64,000 nucleotides of DNA. Source: Ignavibacteriales bacterium UBA1304. Its GTDB lineage: Bacteria > Bacteroidota > Ignavibacteria > Ignavibacteriales > Ignavibacteriaceae. A program made the position numbers and the translations under genes. Location of the stretch: assembly GCA_002307295.1 (NCBI GenBank), contig DBTY01000029.1, positions 14,470-78,469 on the forward strand, given 5' to 3'. Shown one piece after another: positions 1-6,691 of this stretch. The notes under the pieces were generated by a model that saw only the letters and a program-made list of their open reading frames with translations, had not been told where the DNA came from and did no database searches. The stretch's first letter is position 1; each line of letters opens with the position of its first letter.

Positions 1-866
1 TCTGCAATGCTATCCCCCGGAGCAGGAGTAGGAGCAAGAGATATATCGACTATTCCAAACGGAACGTTATGCCTCTCCGCTACTTTCCGTCCAATCAATT
101 CGCCTGCGCGCGTGATTTTGAAAACCGTTTTTTTAATTACTTCTGCAAGCTGCTGCATAGAGACAGCTCCCGCTTCTTTAATAGCGTACAGCACAACTCC
201 CGGCCCGCTGATGCCCACATTAAGAACTACTTCGGGTTCGCTTACTCCATGAAAAGCGCCCGCTACAAATGGATTATCTTCAACGGCATTGCAGAAAACT
301 ACAAGCTTCGCGCAGCCAATGGAATCGTTCTCTTTAGTCCGTTCTGCGGTTTCTTTAATTACTTCCGATACCATATTTACTGCGTCAATGTTGATTCCGC
401 TCTTGGTAGAGCCTACATTAACGCTTGAGCAAACTCTTTTAGTTTCAGATAAAGCTGCGGGAATTGATTTCACTAACTGGTATTCCCCCTTAGTAAAACC
501 TTTTTGAACTAATGCGGAATATCCGGCAATATAATCTATCCCCATTTCAATAGCGGCTTTATCCAATGTTTTTGCTATTTCCACAAATTCATCCGCCTGA
601 AAAGAATCTCCCACATTTGAAATTGGAGTGACTGAAATACGTTTATTTGCTATTGCAACGCCGTATTTATTTTCAACTTCGTTTGCAAATTTCACATGGC
701 TTTCACCGTATTTCATAATCTTATCGTAAATTTTTTGTTTTGTAACGTAAACGTTTCTATCAGCGCAGTCGCGTAAATTAATACCGAGCGTAACTGTGCG
801 TATATCAAAATGCTCAACCTCGGTCATTCTAATTGTTTCTACTATTTCGTCAAATTCGTATGGCAT
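1..866 (-). CDS. UPF0210 / PFL-like (DUF711) family protein, 3' part cut by window edge
   Basis: The reading frame starts at the ATG whose complement is at 864-866 and runs off the left edge, giving about 288 residues. It opens MPYEFDEIVETIRMTE and contains NVGSTKSGINIDAVN and AFHGVSEPEVVLNVGISGPG, which I recognise from the UPF0210 (DUF711) family, proteins of about 450 residues resembling pyruvate-formate-lyase. The catalytic activity of the family is not established. It lies 37 bp downstream of an ACT-domain gene on the same strand, the usual pairing for these two families. That pairing suggests the ACT protein regulates or partners this one. The missing C-terminal third prevents checking for the glycyl-radical-like end. 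Confidence 0.85.
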   Translation of the reverse strand, partial: MPYEFDEIVETIRMTEVEHFDIRTVTLGINLRDCADRNVYVTKQKIYDKIMKYGESHVKFANEVENKYGVAIANKRISVTPISNVGDSFQADEFVEIAKTLDKAAIEMGIDYIAGYSALVQKGFTKGEYQLVKSIPAALSETKRVCSSVNVGSTKSGINIDAVNMVSEVIKETAERTKENDSIGCAKLVVFCNAVEDNPFVAGAFHGVSEPEVVLNVGISGPGVVLYAIKEAGAVSMQQLAEVIKKTVFKITRAGELIGRKVAERHNVPFGIVDISLAPTPAPGDSIA

Positions 867-903
867 TTTTATCCTTTATTAATTGCTTAATGATAATGGC
901 AGA

Positions 904-1329
904 TTATATCCTGTACATATTCTTAAAAAGATCTTCGTGCTGTAGATATATCTTAACCTTTAAGGATTCTGAAATTTTGTTCATATCGTCCTGAATATCT
1001 TTTAGACTCTTTGGAGAATTTGTAATATCAATCATCATTATCATAGTAAAAAACTCCTGCATTATTTTCTGGGAGATATCAAGGATATCGCAGTTGGCGT
1101 CGCTAAGAGATTGGGAAATGGAGCTGACTACTCCCGGCTGGTTAATCCCGAACGCGGTCAGTATAACCCTTCCGCTGTTTTGAGTCTGCTTTGTTTCTTT
1201 AGCCGCGCCCTCAATCTTCTCCAAGCTTTTTTCGATGATGTTTTTAACTAATTCGGGGGTAGCTTTTGTGCCCAGCTCGTTAATAGCGGTTACGGCAACT
1301 TCTCTTAATTTTTCTTCTGATAAAATCAC
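904..1329 (-). CDS. ACT domain protein (UPF0237-type) with N-terminal extension
   Basis: 141 residues. Residues about 53-141 form an ACT domain of the UPF0237 type: VILTAFGINQPGVVSSISQ, then DILDISQKIMQEFFTMIMMI, ending HEDLFKNMYRI, which matches the family ending (I)FxxMHRI. ACT domains bind small ligands, often amino acids. Stand-alone UPF0237 proteins are about 90 residues, so the helical first 50 residues (LREVAVTAINELGTKATPEL) are extra. The ATG overlaps the stop of the upstream gene by 4 bp, so the two are probably translationally coupled. The UPF0210 gene follows 37 bp downstream. The ligand is unknown. Confidence 0.85.
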   Translation of the reverse strand: MILSEEKLREVAVTAINELGTKATPELVKNIIEKSLEKIEGAAKETKQTQNSGRVILTAFGINQPGVVSSISQSLSDANCDILDISQKIMQEFFTMIMMIDITNSPKSLKDIQDDMNKISESLKVKIYLQHEDLFKNMYRI

Positions 1330-2168
1330 GGTTTTTCTCCGTTAAAGTTATTTTGCAAAAATATTAATGCGTTATTTGTAATTTCCAGGTTCTTCATTTC
1401 GGCAAATTTTTCCGCATTTTGAATGTTGCCCAAATAGAACCGAAGCCATAGGAAATTTGCGGTCATCGCCGCGTCAAATACTCTATTTTCAATAATCGAA
1501 TTTACGGAAATATATCCCCATAAAAAATTCCACCCAAGCGACATTATACCGCTTAGATAATTACCTGTATAAAATTGTCCCGCTCCTGGAATAAATACCG
1601 AAACTACTTTTGCAAATAAAACCGAGTATTTGTCTTTTTCAACTTTTTGACATAATAGTTTAAGAGGAGAATTATGGTCTATCGAGTCAAAGCATTCGGC
1701 GGCTGCGTCCCATTCGTCATTAAAGATATAAGCCCACCCGCGCCAGTAACTTAATTCTTTAGCGTTTAATGTAGTGTCGCATTTCAATTCGTCAATCAGC
1801 TTTATAGCCTGCCCTGTAGCTTTTCTAAGTATGTCGGTTTTTATTACGCCAAGTTTGGTCTTATAAATTTCATCTTTGTTTTTTGCATATCGTTCAGCCT
1901 TTTTATAATAAAATATAGCGTCAGGATATTTGCCCCCCTGCTTGTAGCACTCTGCTATAAGCTCATTAGCCGGATAAGCAAAGGCGCGAAGCGTGTCAAA
2001 GAACGCAAGACGTTTCGCTTCTGTAATCGCGTCGAAATATTTTTCGCTGTTATATAACGATACGGCATATTCGTATTGTTTTGCAAGCTCGTTCTGCGCA
2101 TATATATTTTTAGAAATAAAAAAGAATGCGGCAAGAATGAATATGTATTTTATTTTCCCTGAATTCAT
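1326..2168 (-). CDS. exported TPR-like membrane protein with PGAGQ motif
   Basis: 280 residues. A signal peptide ends near residue 24 (FFISKNIYAQNELA). The next 150 residues are helical TPR-like repeats (AYPANELIAECYKQGGKYPDAIFYYKKAERYAK). The last third is membrane-associated and carries SVFIPGAGQFYTGNYLSGI followed by hydrophobic segments. PGxGQxYxG motifs occur in small membrane proteins of the TM2/DUF5683 kind. I do not know the function. The next upstream gene encodes a protein of the same design, separated by 1 bp, so the two look like diverged paralogues acting together at the envelope. The start overlaps nothing and fits the signal peptide. Confidence 0.7.
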   Translation of the reverse strand: MNSGKIKYIFILAAFFFISKNIYAQNELAKQYEYAVSLYNSEKYFDAITEAKRLAFFDTLRAFAYPANELIAECYKQGGKYPDAIFYYKKAERYAKNKDEIYKTKLGVIKTDILRKATGQAIKLIDELKCDTTLNAKELSYWRGWAYIFNDEWDAAAECFDSIDHNSPLKLLCQKVEKDKYSVLFAKVVSVFIPGAGQFYTGNYLSGIMSLGWNFLWGYISVNSIIENRVFDAAMTANFLWLRFYLGNIQNAEKFAEMKNLEITNNALIFLQNNFNGEKP

Positions 2169-2169
2169 A

Positions 2170-3039
2170 TTATTTGCAAAAGTCCGGTTCTTTAGGCAAA
2201 AAATAATTCACCGATGAAAGAAATGATTTAAAATCCACGTTAAAATTAAAATCAACTTTTGCATTATAGATTTGCGCCTGCGCCGCGGAACCGTAGATGC
2301 TTGAAAAATAAAACAAAGCGCTTGTGCCGGAAAAAATTAGCGCCCGTGCCCAATGTTTGTGTTTTATATTTGAAACCGCTAAATACTCAGATAAACCCCA
2401 CAATGTAAAACTAAAAATGCCATCGCCTAATTCTCCTGCATAGATTTTTCCTAAACCAGGGACTATTGCAGAGAGTAAAGCAGCCTTTAATGGCTTTTTA
2501 TAACCGGGATTTGTTTTCTCTAAGTAAAATTTTCCAGCATACGGCTGTTCTTCGCTGTTAAACGCGCTCAAGAAATCTTTTTCTGAAATATTAATCTTAT
2601 CGTCCTGCATCAACAGAGAAGCGTAACTTAGCTTTTTTATTCCGCCCGTATCGCTAAACTGCGTAACCGTATCCTTTGTGAAAAAGGTTTTAAATACTTC
2701 GTAATTGCCGTCTAAAAATTCATTTTTATAATATTCGTAATAAGCGTCCTGGTAATAATTTGATGTTTTATCTATTAGCTTAAACTTAGCGGCCGCTTCA
2801 GAATATTTTTGCATATAGGAATAAGAAAGAGCAATTTTAAATTTGACCGTATCGTCATTGCAGTATTTAAGATAGTTCTCATATTCGGCTATGCTTCGTA
2901 AAAAATCTCTTTGGCAAAAAAGATTATCCGCAAATAATTTAACGTTGCGTTGCGTAAGCAGACTTTTAGGGGCGGAAGCGTCCTGCGCAAATATTTCTCC
3001 GCATAATATTATTACAGCAAGTAGAAATATTTTTTTCAT
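2170..3039 (-). CDS. exported TPR-like membrane protein with PGLGK motif (paralogue of the 1326-2168 product)
   Basis: 289 residues with an N-terminal signal peptide (FLLAVIILCGEIFAQDASAP). The middle is TPR-like (YENYLKYCNDDTVKFKIALSY). The C-terminal part has SAIVPGLGKIYAGELGDGIF and two or three hydrophobic stretches. Order and motif match the product encoded just downstream, though identity is low. Its start overlaps the stop of the YidD-like gene by 4 bp, and its stop is 1 bp from the next start, so the three genes form one tight transcription unit. The function is unknown; the YidD-like neighbour suggests a role in the inner membrane or envelope. Confidence 0.7.
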   Translation of the reverse strand: MKKIFLLAVIILCGEIFAQDASAPKSLLTQRNVKLFADNLFCQRDFLRSIAEYENYLKYCNDDTVKFKIALSYSYMQKYSEAAAKFKLIDKTSNYYQDAYYEYYKNEFLDGNYEVFKTFFTKDTVTQFSDTGGIKKLSYASLLMQDDKINISEKDFLSAFNSEEQPYAGKFYLEKTNPGYKKPLKAALLSAIVPGLGKIYAGELGDGIFSFTLWGLSEYLAVSNIKHKHWARALIFSGTSALFYFSSIYGSAAQAQIYNAKVDFNFNVDFKSFLSSVNYFLPKEPDFCK

Positions 3040-3515
3040 TTAGCTTCCTTATTTTTAAACACAAACGGTTCCCGAACCTTTTTTTTATCTATTAAATAAT
3101 TATCCGGCGGATCATAGAGTTTCCCTTTCATATAAGAATGATAGCGCTTATCTCTATTAAAAACATTAGCGTCGCGCATGAACCTGTCGCCAAACATCAA
3201 AGCTCCCTGAACAATATTTGTCTTTTTAACCGACTGTAAAAAAAACGACGAACATGTAGGATAGAAGGGGCAGTTGTCGCCATCCAGATCGGATATAAAA
3301 AACCAATAGCCGTCTATTAATAATTTAGCCGTAAGATCGGTTATATTATCCCCTTTAAGCGCATAATCTCGTTCAATAAACTTGTTTTCTTTTATATATG
3401 GATTTTCTTTTTTACCCCACCGCTCCCAATCGGTTTGCGCAGATAAATTCACAGAGCTAATAATTGCAATTATCAGAACTATCGTTTTTATTGGATTAGT
3501 CTTTTTTATTTTCAA
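3036..3515 (-). CDS. YidD-like protein with signal peptide
   Basis: 159 residues. YidD proteins are short (about 70-90 residues), membrane-bound, and carry CxFxPTCSxY; they assist YidC-dependent membrane insertion. Here residues about 80-115 read DNCPFYPTCSSFFLQSVKK, then QGALMFGDRFMRDAN, which is the YidD pattern, except that the final Cys of the usual RCNP ending is absent. An N-terminal hydrophobic segment with a likely cleavage site (IAIISSVNLSAQTDW) and about 50 further residues precede the domain, so this copy looks exported. It is not next to rnpA/yidC as usual, but heads the operon with the two PGxG proteins. I read it as a YidD relative, not YidD itself. Confidence 0.7.
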   Translation of the reverse strand: MKIKKTNPIKTIVLIIAIISSVNLSAQTDWERWGKKENPYIKENKFIERDYALKGDNITDLTAKLLIDGYWFFISDLDGDNCPFYPTCSSFFLQSVKKTNIVQGALMFGDRFMRDANVFNRDKRYHSYMKGKLYDPPDNYLIDKKKVREPFVFKNKEAK

Positions 3516-3619
3516 CTGCGTTTTATTCCATTAATTAATGCGCCGGTTTCCGGCTCTGTTTTTCTTAACATGGATACAACTTTATGCCTGCTTTGTAAAA
3601 GCGGTTTATGCCCAGCCTT

Positions 3620-3649
3620 TTGACTTTTTATCAGCGCCTTTAATTTATA
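3620..3649 (+). promoter_or_regulatory. possible promoter of rlmN
   Basis: TTGACT at 3620-3625 and TTTATA at 3644-3649 are 18 bp apart, close to a sigma-70 layout. The start codon of rlmN follows only 10 bp after the -10-like box and no Shine-Dalgarno sequence is visible, so the message would be almost leaderless. AT-rich DNA produces such matches by chance. Confidence 0.25.
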
Positions 3650-3659
3650 TATTTAAGAC

Positions 3660-4730
3660 ATGGAAAATCAACAGAAATCGACAGAAAAAGTTTTGCTAAA
3701 AGGACTCACTTTAAGCGAGCTAATAAATTATTTCACATCAATTGGCGAAAAACGCTTTAGAGGCGAACAGGTTTTTCAGTGGATGTATAACCGTCTTGCC
3801 GACGATATAAGCGAGATGAACAATATACCTAAGCCGCTGCGCAACAAATTATTGGAGGAAACCTCTATTACCGCTTTAGAGTACTCAGAGCATCAGACTT
3901 CAGAATCAGGCGGAACTATCAAGTATGCGTTCAAAACTGCCGATAATTATATCATCGAGTCTGTTCTTATTCCGGAAGTTAAGAGAACTACTCTTTGCGT
4001 TTCCACACAGGTAGGCTGCCCGCTCGACTGCCAGTTTTGCGCTACCGGTCTTATGGGCTACCAAAAGAACCTGAATCCCGGAGAGATTTTTGACCAATAC
4101 CGCTTAGCAAAAAAACTTTCTGGCGAGGAAATTACAAATATAGTTTTTATGGGGATGGGCGAACCTCTGATTAACTATAACAATACGTTCAACGCTCTTA
4201 AGATTTTTTCAGAACAGCTAACGCAGGGCATCAGCCAAAGGAAAATCACAGTTTCAACTTCGGGCATTGCGCCTAAAATTTACGAGCTCGCTGATTCAGA
4301 GCTAAAAGTGAAAATTGCGCTTTCTCTTCACTCCTGTTTTGAAGAAGTCAGATCTAAAATAATGCCGATTAATCAAAAATATTCTCTAAGAGAAAATCTT
4401 AATGCGGTTAAGTATTATGCCCAAAAGACCGGGACAAGAATCACATTTGAATATGTAATGCTTAAAGGCGTTAACGATCGAGACGTAGATATAAAAGAGC
4501 TCGCAAAAATAGCAAGAGACATTCCCTCAAAAATAAATCTAATCCCTTTTAATTCTCTTAAACACATGCAGCCTTCCGGCTTTGCAGCGGAGCTTGAACC
4601 GACGCCTAAAGCCAGAATAAACGAGTTTGCAGATAAGCTACGAGAAAGGAATATTTCCGTTTTTCTGCGCGAAACTCAGGGCGGCGATATTGCAGCCGCA
4701 TGCGGTCAGTTAGCGGTTAAACGACAGTAA
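3660..4730 (+). CDS. rlmN: 23S rRNA (adenine-2503-C2)-methyltransferase / tRNA methyltransferase RlmN
   Basis: 356 residues, normal length. RlmN is a radical-SAM enzyme that methylates C2 of A2503 in 23S rRNA and of A37 in some tRNAs. The cluster motif CPLDCQFC gives Cys120, Cys124 and Cys127. The two catalytic cysteines are visible: Cys113 in RTTLCVSTQ and Cys348 in AAACGQL. The N-terminal helical region (KRFRGEQVFQWMYNR) is the RNA-binding accessory domain. It is followed after 29 bp by a SpoU-type methyltransferase, so the pair is an RNA-modification unit. No Shine-Dalgarno is seen upstream of the ATG. Confidence 0.97.
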   Translation: MENQQKSTEKVLLKGLTLSELINYFTSIGEKRFRGEQVFQWMYNRLADDISEMNNIPKPLRNKLLEETSITALEYSEHQTSESGGTIKYAFKTADNYIIESVLIPEVKRTTLCVSTQVGCPLDCQFCATGLMGYQKNLNPGEIFDQYRLAKKLSGEEITNIVFMGMGEPLINYNNTFNALKIFSEQLTQGISQRKITVSTSGIAPKIYELADSELKVKIALSLHSCFEEVRSKIMPINQKYSLRENLNAVKYYAQKTGTRITFEYVMLKGVNDRDVDIKELAKIARDIPSKINLIPFNSLKHMQPSGFAAELEPTPKARINEFADKLRERNISVFLRETQGGDIAAACGQLAVKRQ

Positions 4731-4759
4731 AATTTTATCCACCCAATTATCTAAATTTA

Positions 4760-5305
4760 ATGAAGAAATTAACGCACGACGAAATAGCCAGCAATAGAAG
4801 CTCGTTAGACTCCATAGACAATGTAAACAAACTGCCAGTTTATGTTTTGCTTGATAATATAAGAAGCAATTATAACGTTGGTTCAATTTTCAGGACTTCT
4901 GACGGAGCGATGATTGAGAAACTTATACTCTGCGGATATACGCCGCATCCGCCCAAAAAGGAAATACTAAAAACGGCTCTCGGCTCAACAGAAAGCGTAA
5001 AGTGGGAATATACCCTAAATCCTGTCGAGGCTGTTATGGCTCTTAAAGAGCAGGGGGTAAAAATCTGCGCGCTTGAACTGACCGAAAACAGTAATAAATA
5101 CTACGATATACCTCAGCAGAGCTTTCCGATATGCCTTTTAGTAGGCAACGAAATTACCGGAGTATCGCAGGAGCTGCTTGATTTGTGCGATATTGCGTTT
5201 GAGATTCCGCAATACGGCATTAAACAATCGCTTAATGTAGCGGTTGCTTATGGAATTGCAATTTTTGAATTACGAAAGTTTTTTGACGCTAACCCGCAGA
5301 AGTAA
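4760..5305 (+). CDS. TrmH/SpoU-family RNA 2'-O-methyltransferase
   Basis: 181 residues. This is a SPOUT-fold catalytic domain without the extra N-terminal RNA-binding domain. Motif 1 is LLDNIRSNYNVGSIFRTSDG (Asn and Arg conserved), motif 2 is LLVGNEITGVSQELLDLCD, and motif 3 is IPQYGIKQSLNVAVAYGIA. These form the trefoil-knot SAM site. The family methylates ribose 2'-OH groups in tRNA or rRNA; the target cannot be told from sequence. The gene follows rlmN by 29 bp. Its 3' end overlaps the 3' end of the convergent AlbA_2 gene by 17 bp. Confidence 0.9.
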   Translation: MKKLTHDEIASNRSSLDSIDNVNKLPVYVLLDNIRSNYNVGSIFRTSDGAMIEKLILCGYTPHPPKKEILKTALGSTESVKWEYTLNPVEAVMALKEQGVKICALELTENSNKYYDIPQQSFPICLLVGNEITGVSQELLDLCDIAFEIPQYGIKQSLNVAVAYGIAIFELRKFFDANPQK

Positions 5306-5945
5306 AATAATCCTCTCCATTATCTTTAGTATGGATTAAAAGCAGATTTGCTCTTGCCATTTTGACCAAAGTTCTTGAGGCTCTTCTATCAGATATATTA
5401 GCAAGAGCGCCAAGCTCTTTAACAGAGATGGTTTCGTTTTGAGCCAAATAATCGAATACTATTTTTTCGTTATTGCCAATTATATATTTTACAAGCTCAA
5501 GACTGTCAGTCCTGGCTTTTAACAGGCGTATCAGTTCTTTGCTTGCCTGAACACTTTTATCATTAACGCGCACACATACGACAGCTTTATTGATATCAAA
5601 ATCAGTAAGATAATCCTGCAATCTGTGAGGTTTTTGATTAGATTCGTTTACTTCTACAATTACAATTTCTTTACCGTAAAAATCCATATATGAAATATTA
5701 ACAGGGACGGGAGGCTCGCAGTATTTATTTGCCGAATCGAGAATTAATTCAGTTTCAGATTTTTCGCTTTCTACGCCGATTATCCCTTTGTTATCGTCGA
5801 CTCCAAATAATATGTATCCCCCTTTAGTATTAGCAAAAGCGCATATTTCCCTTGCTATTTTTTCGTATGAAGAAAACTTTAATTTAAATTCGCAATGTAT
5901 ATTTTCGCCTTCTTCAATCAGCTTTAATACATCCGCTCTTTTCAT
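5289..5945 (-). CDS. AlbA_2 (Schlafen-like) domain protein with C-terminal winged helix
   Basis: 218 residues. Residues about 10-115 form an AlbA_2 domain: GENIHCEFKLKF, AREICAFANTKGGYILFGVD, then IVIVEVNESNQKPH. Residues about 150-218 look like a helix-turn-helix (NETISVKELGALANISDRR, then ASRTLVKMARANLL). The family is usually annotated as putative DNA-binding or ATP-binding transcriptional regulators. The start overlaps the mtgA stop by 4 bp, which suggests coupled expression with the peptidoglycan glycosyltransferase, but a functional link is not evident. The 3' end overlaps the convergent SpoU gene. Confidence 0.8.
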   Translation of the reverse strand: MKRADVLKLIEEGENIHCEFKLKFSSYEKIAREICAFANTKGGYILFGVDDNKGIIGVESEKSETELILDSANKYCEPPVPVNISYMDFYGKEIVIVEVNESNQKPHRLQDYLTDFDINKAVVCVRVNDKSVQASKELIRLLKARTDSLELVKYIIGNNEKIVFDYLAQNETISVKELGALANISDRRASRTLVKMARANLLLIHTKDNGEDYFTSAG

Positions 5946-6691
5946 AAAACCGGCGAAAGATTAACGCTCCCCATTCGGCTTTTAATAATATTTGATCTTC
6001 TCAAAACATACCTTGAATCGTCAGTTGGTTTGTGTTCAAGCGGAGAAGGAATAACTGCGGCTAAGCGGGCGCATTCATTTGTTGTTAAATCGGCTGGTTC
6101 TTTTTCAAAATAAAACTCGCTTGCTCTTTTGATGCCAAACAGACCGTCGCCCCACTCGACGGCGTTAACATAATTTTCAAGAATAGCTTTTTTAGAAATT
6201 TCTTTTTCCATTCTGAATGAAATGATAAACTCCTTCCCTTTGCGGAAAACGCTGCGCTCAGTATTAAGGAAAAGATTTTTGGAAAGCTGCATTGTAAGCG
6301 TGCTGCCCCCTCTTATTGTTCTGCCTCTTCGTTTATTCAATTTCAGAGCAATGTTCAGCTCGTCCCAATCAATGCCCTTATGCCTGAAAAAGTCTCCGTC
6401 TTCCATGCATATTATTGAACGGAGCAGATTTGGATTTACGCTCTCTAAATTTGTCCACGATTGCGAAGGATAGAACGCTAATCCGCTCTCCACCGCTCTC
6501 TGATCCATCAACGAAGTAAACCTGAACCCGTTGTATTCCAGAAGCGGTATTTGAAAAGAGGGAATACTGAAATACAGAATAAAAATAATATACGCTATAA
6601 AATACAGAAATCTGTGTCTTCTGTACTTGGCCGTTCCTTTTTCAAAAACTAAAATTGGTTCAAAATCCGGAAATTGCTGCGAGCTAACCAT
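5942..6691 (-). CDS. mtgA: monofunctional peptidoglycan glycosyltransferase MtgA
   Basis: 249 residues, one GT51 domain behind a single N-terminal membrane segment (FLYFIAYIIFILYFSIPSF). The enzyme polymerises glycan strands from lipid II. Motif 1, CMEDGDFFRHKGIDW, has the catalytic Glu in the EDxxFxxHxG pattern. Motif 2 is GGSTLTMQLSKNLFL. Further on come RKGKEFIISFRMEKEISK, with the second Glu region, and ILENYVNAVEWGDGLFGI. There is no transpeptidase domain, so it is monofunctional. The start codon shares one base with the stop of the upstream TPR lipoprotein gene (TAATG arrangement), and its stop overlaps the AlbA_2 start, so all three are probably co-translated. Confidence 0.95.
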   Translation of the reverse strand: MVSSQQFPDFEPILVFEKGTAKYRRHRFLYFIAYIIFILYFSIPSFQIPLLEYNGFRFTSLMDQRAVESGLAFYPSQSWTNLESVNPNLLRSIICMEDGDFFRHKGIDWDELNIALKLNKRRGRTIRGGSTLTMQLSKNLFLNTERSVFRKGKEFIISFRMEKEISKKAILENYVNAVEWGDGLFGIKRASEFYFEKEPADLTTNECARLAAVIPSPLEHKPTDDSRYVLRRSNIIKSRMGSVNLSPVL

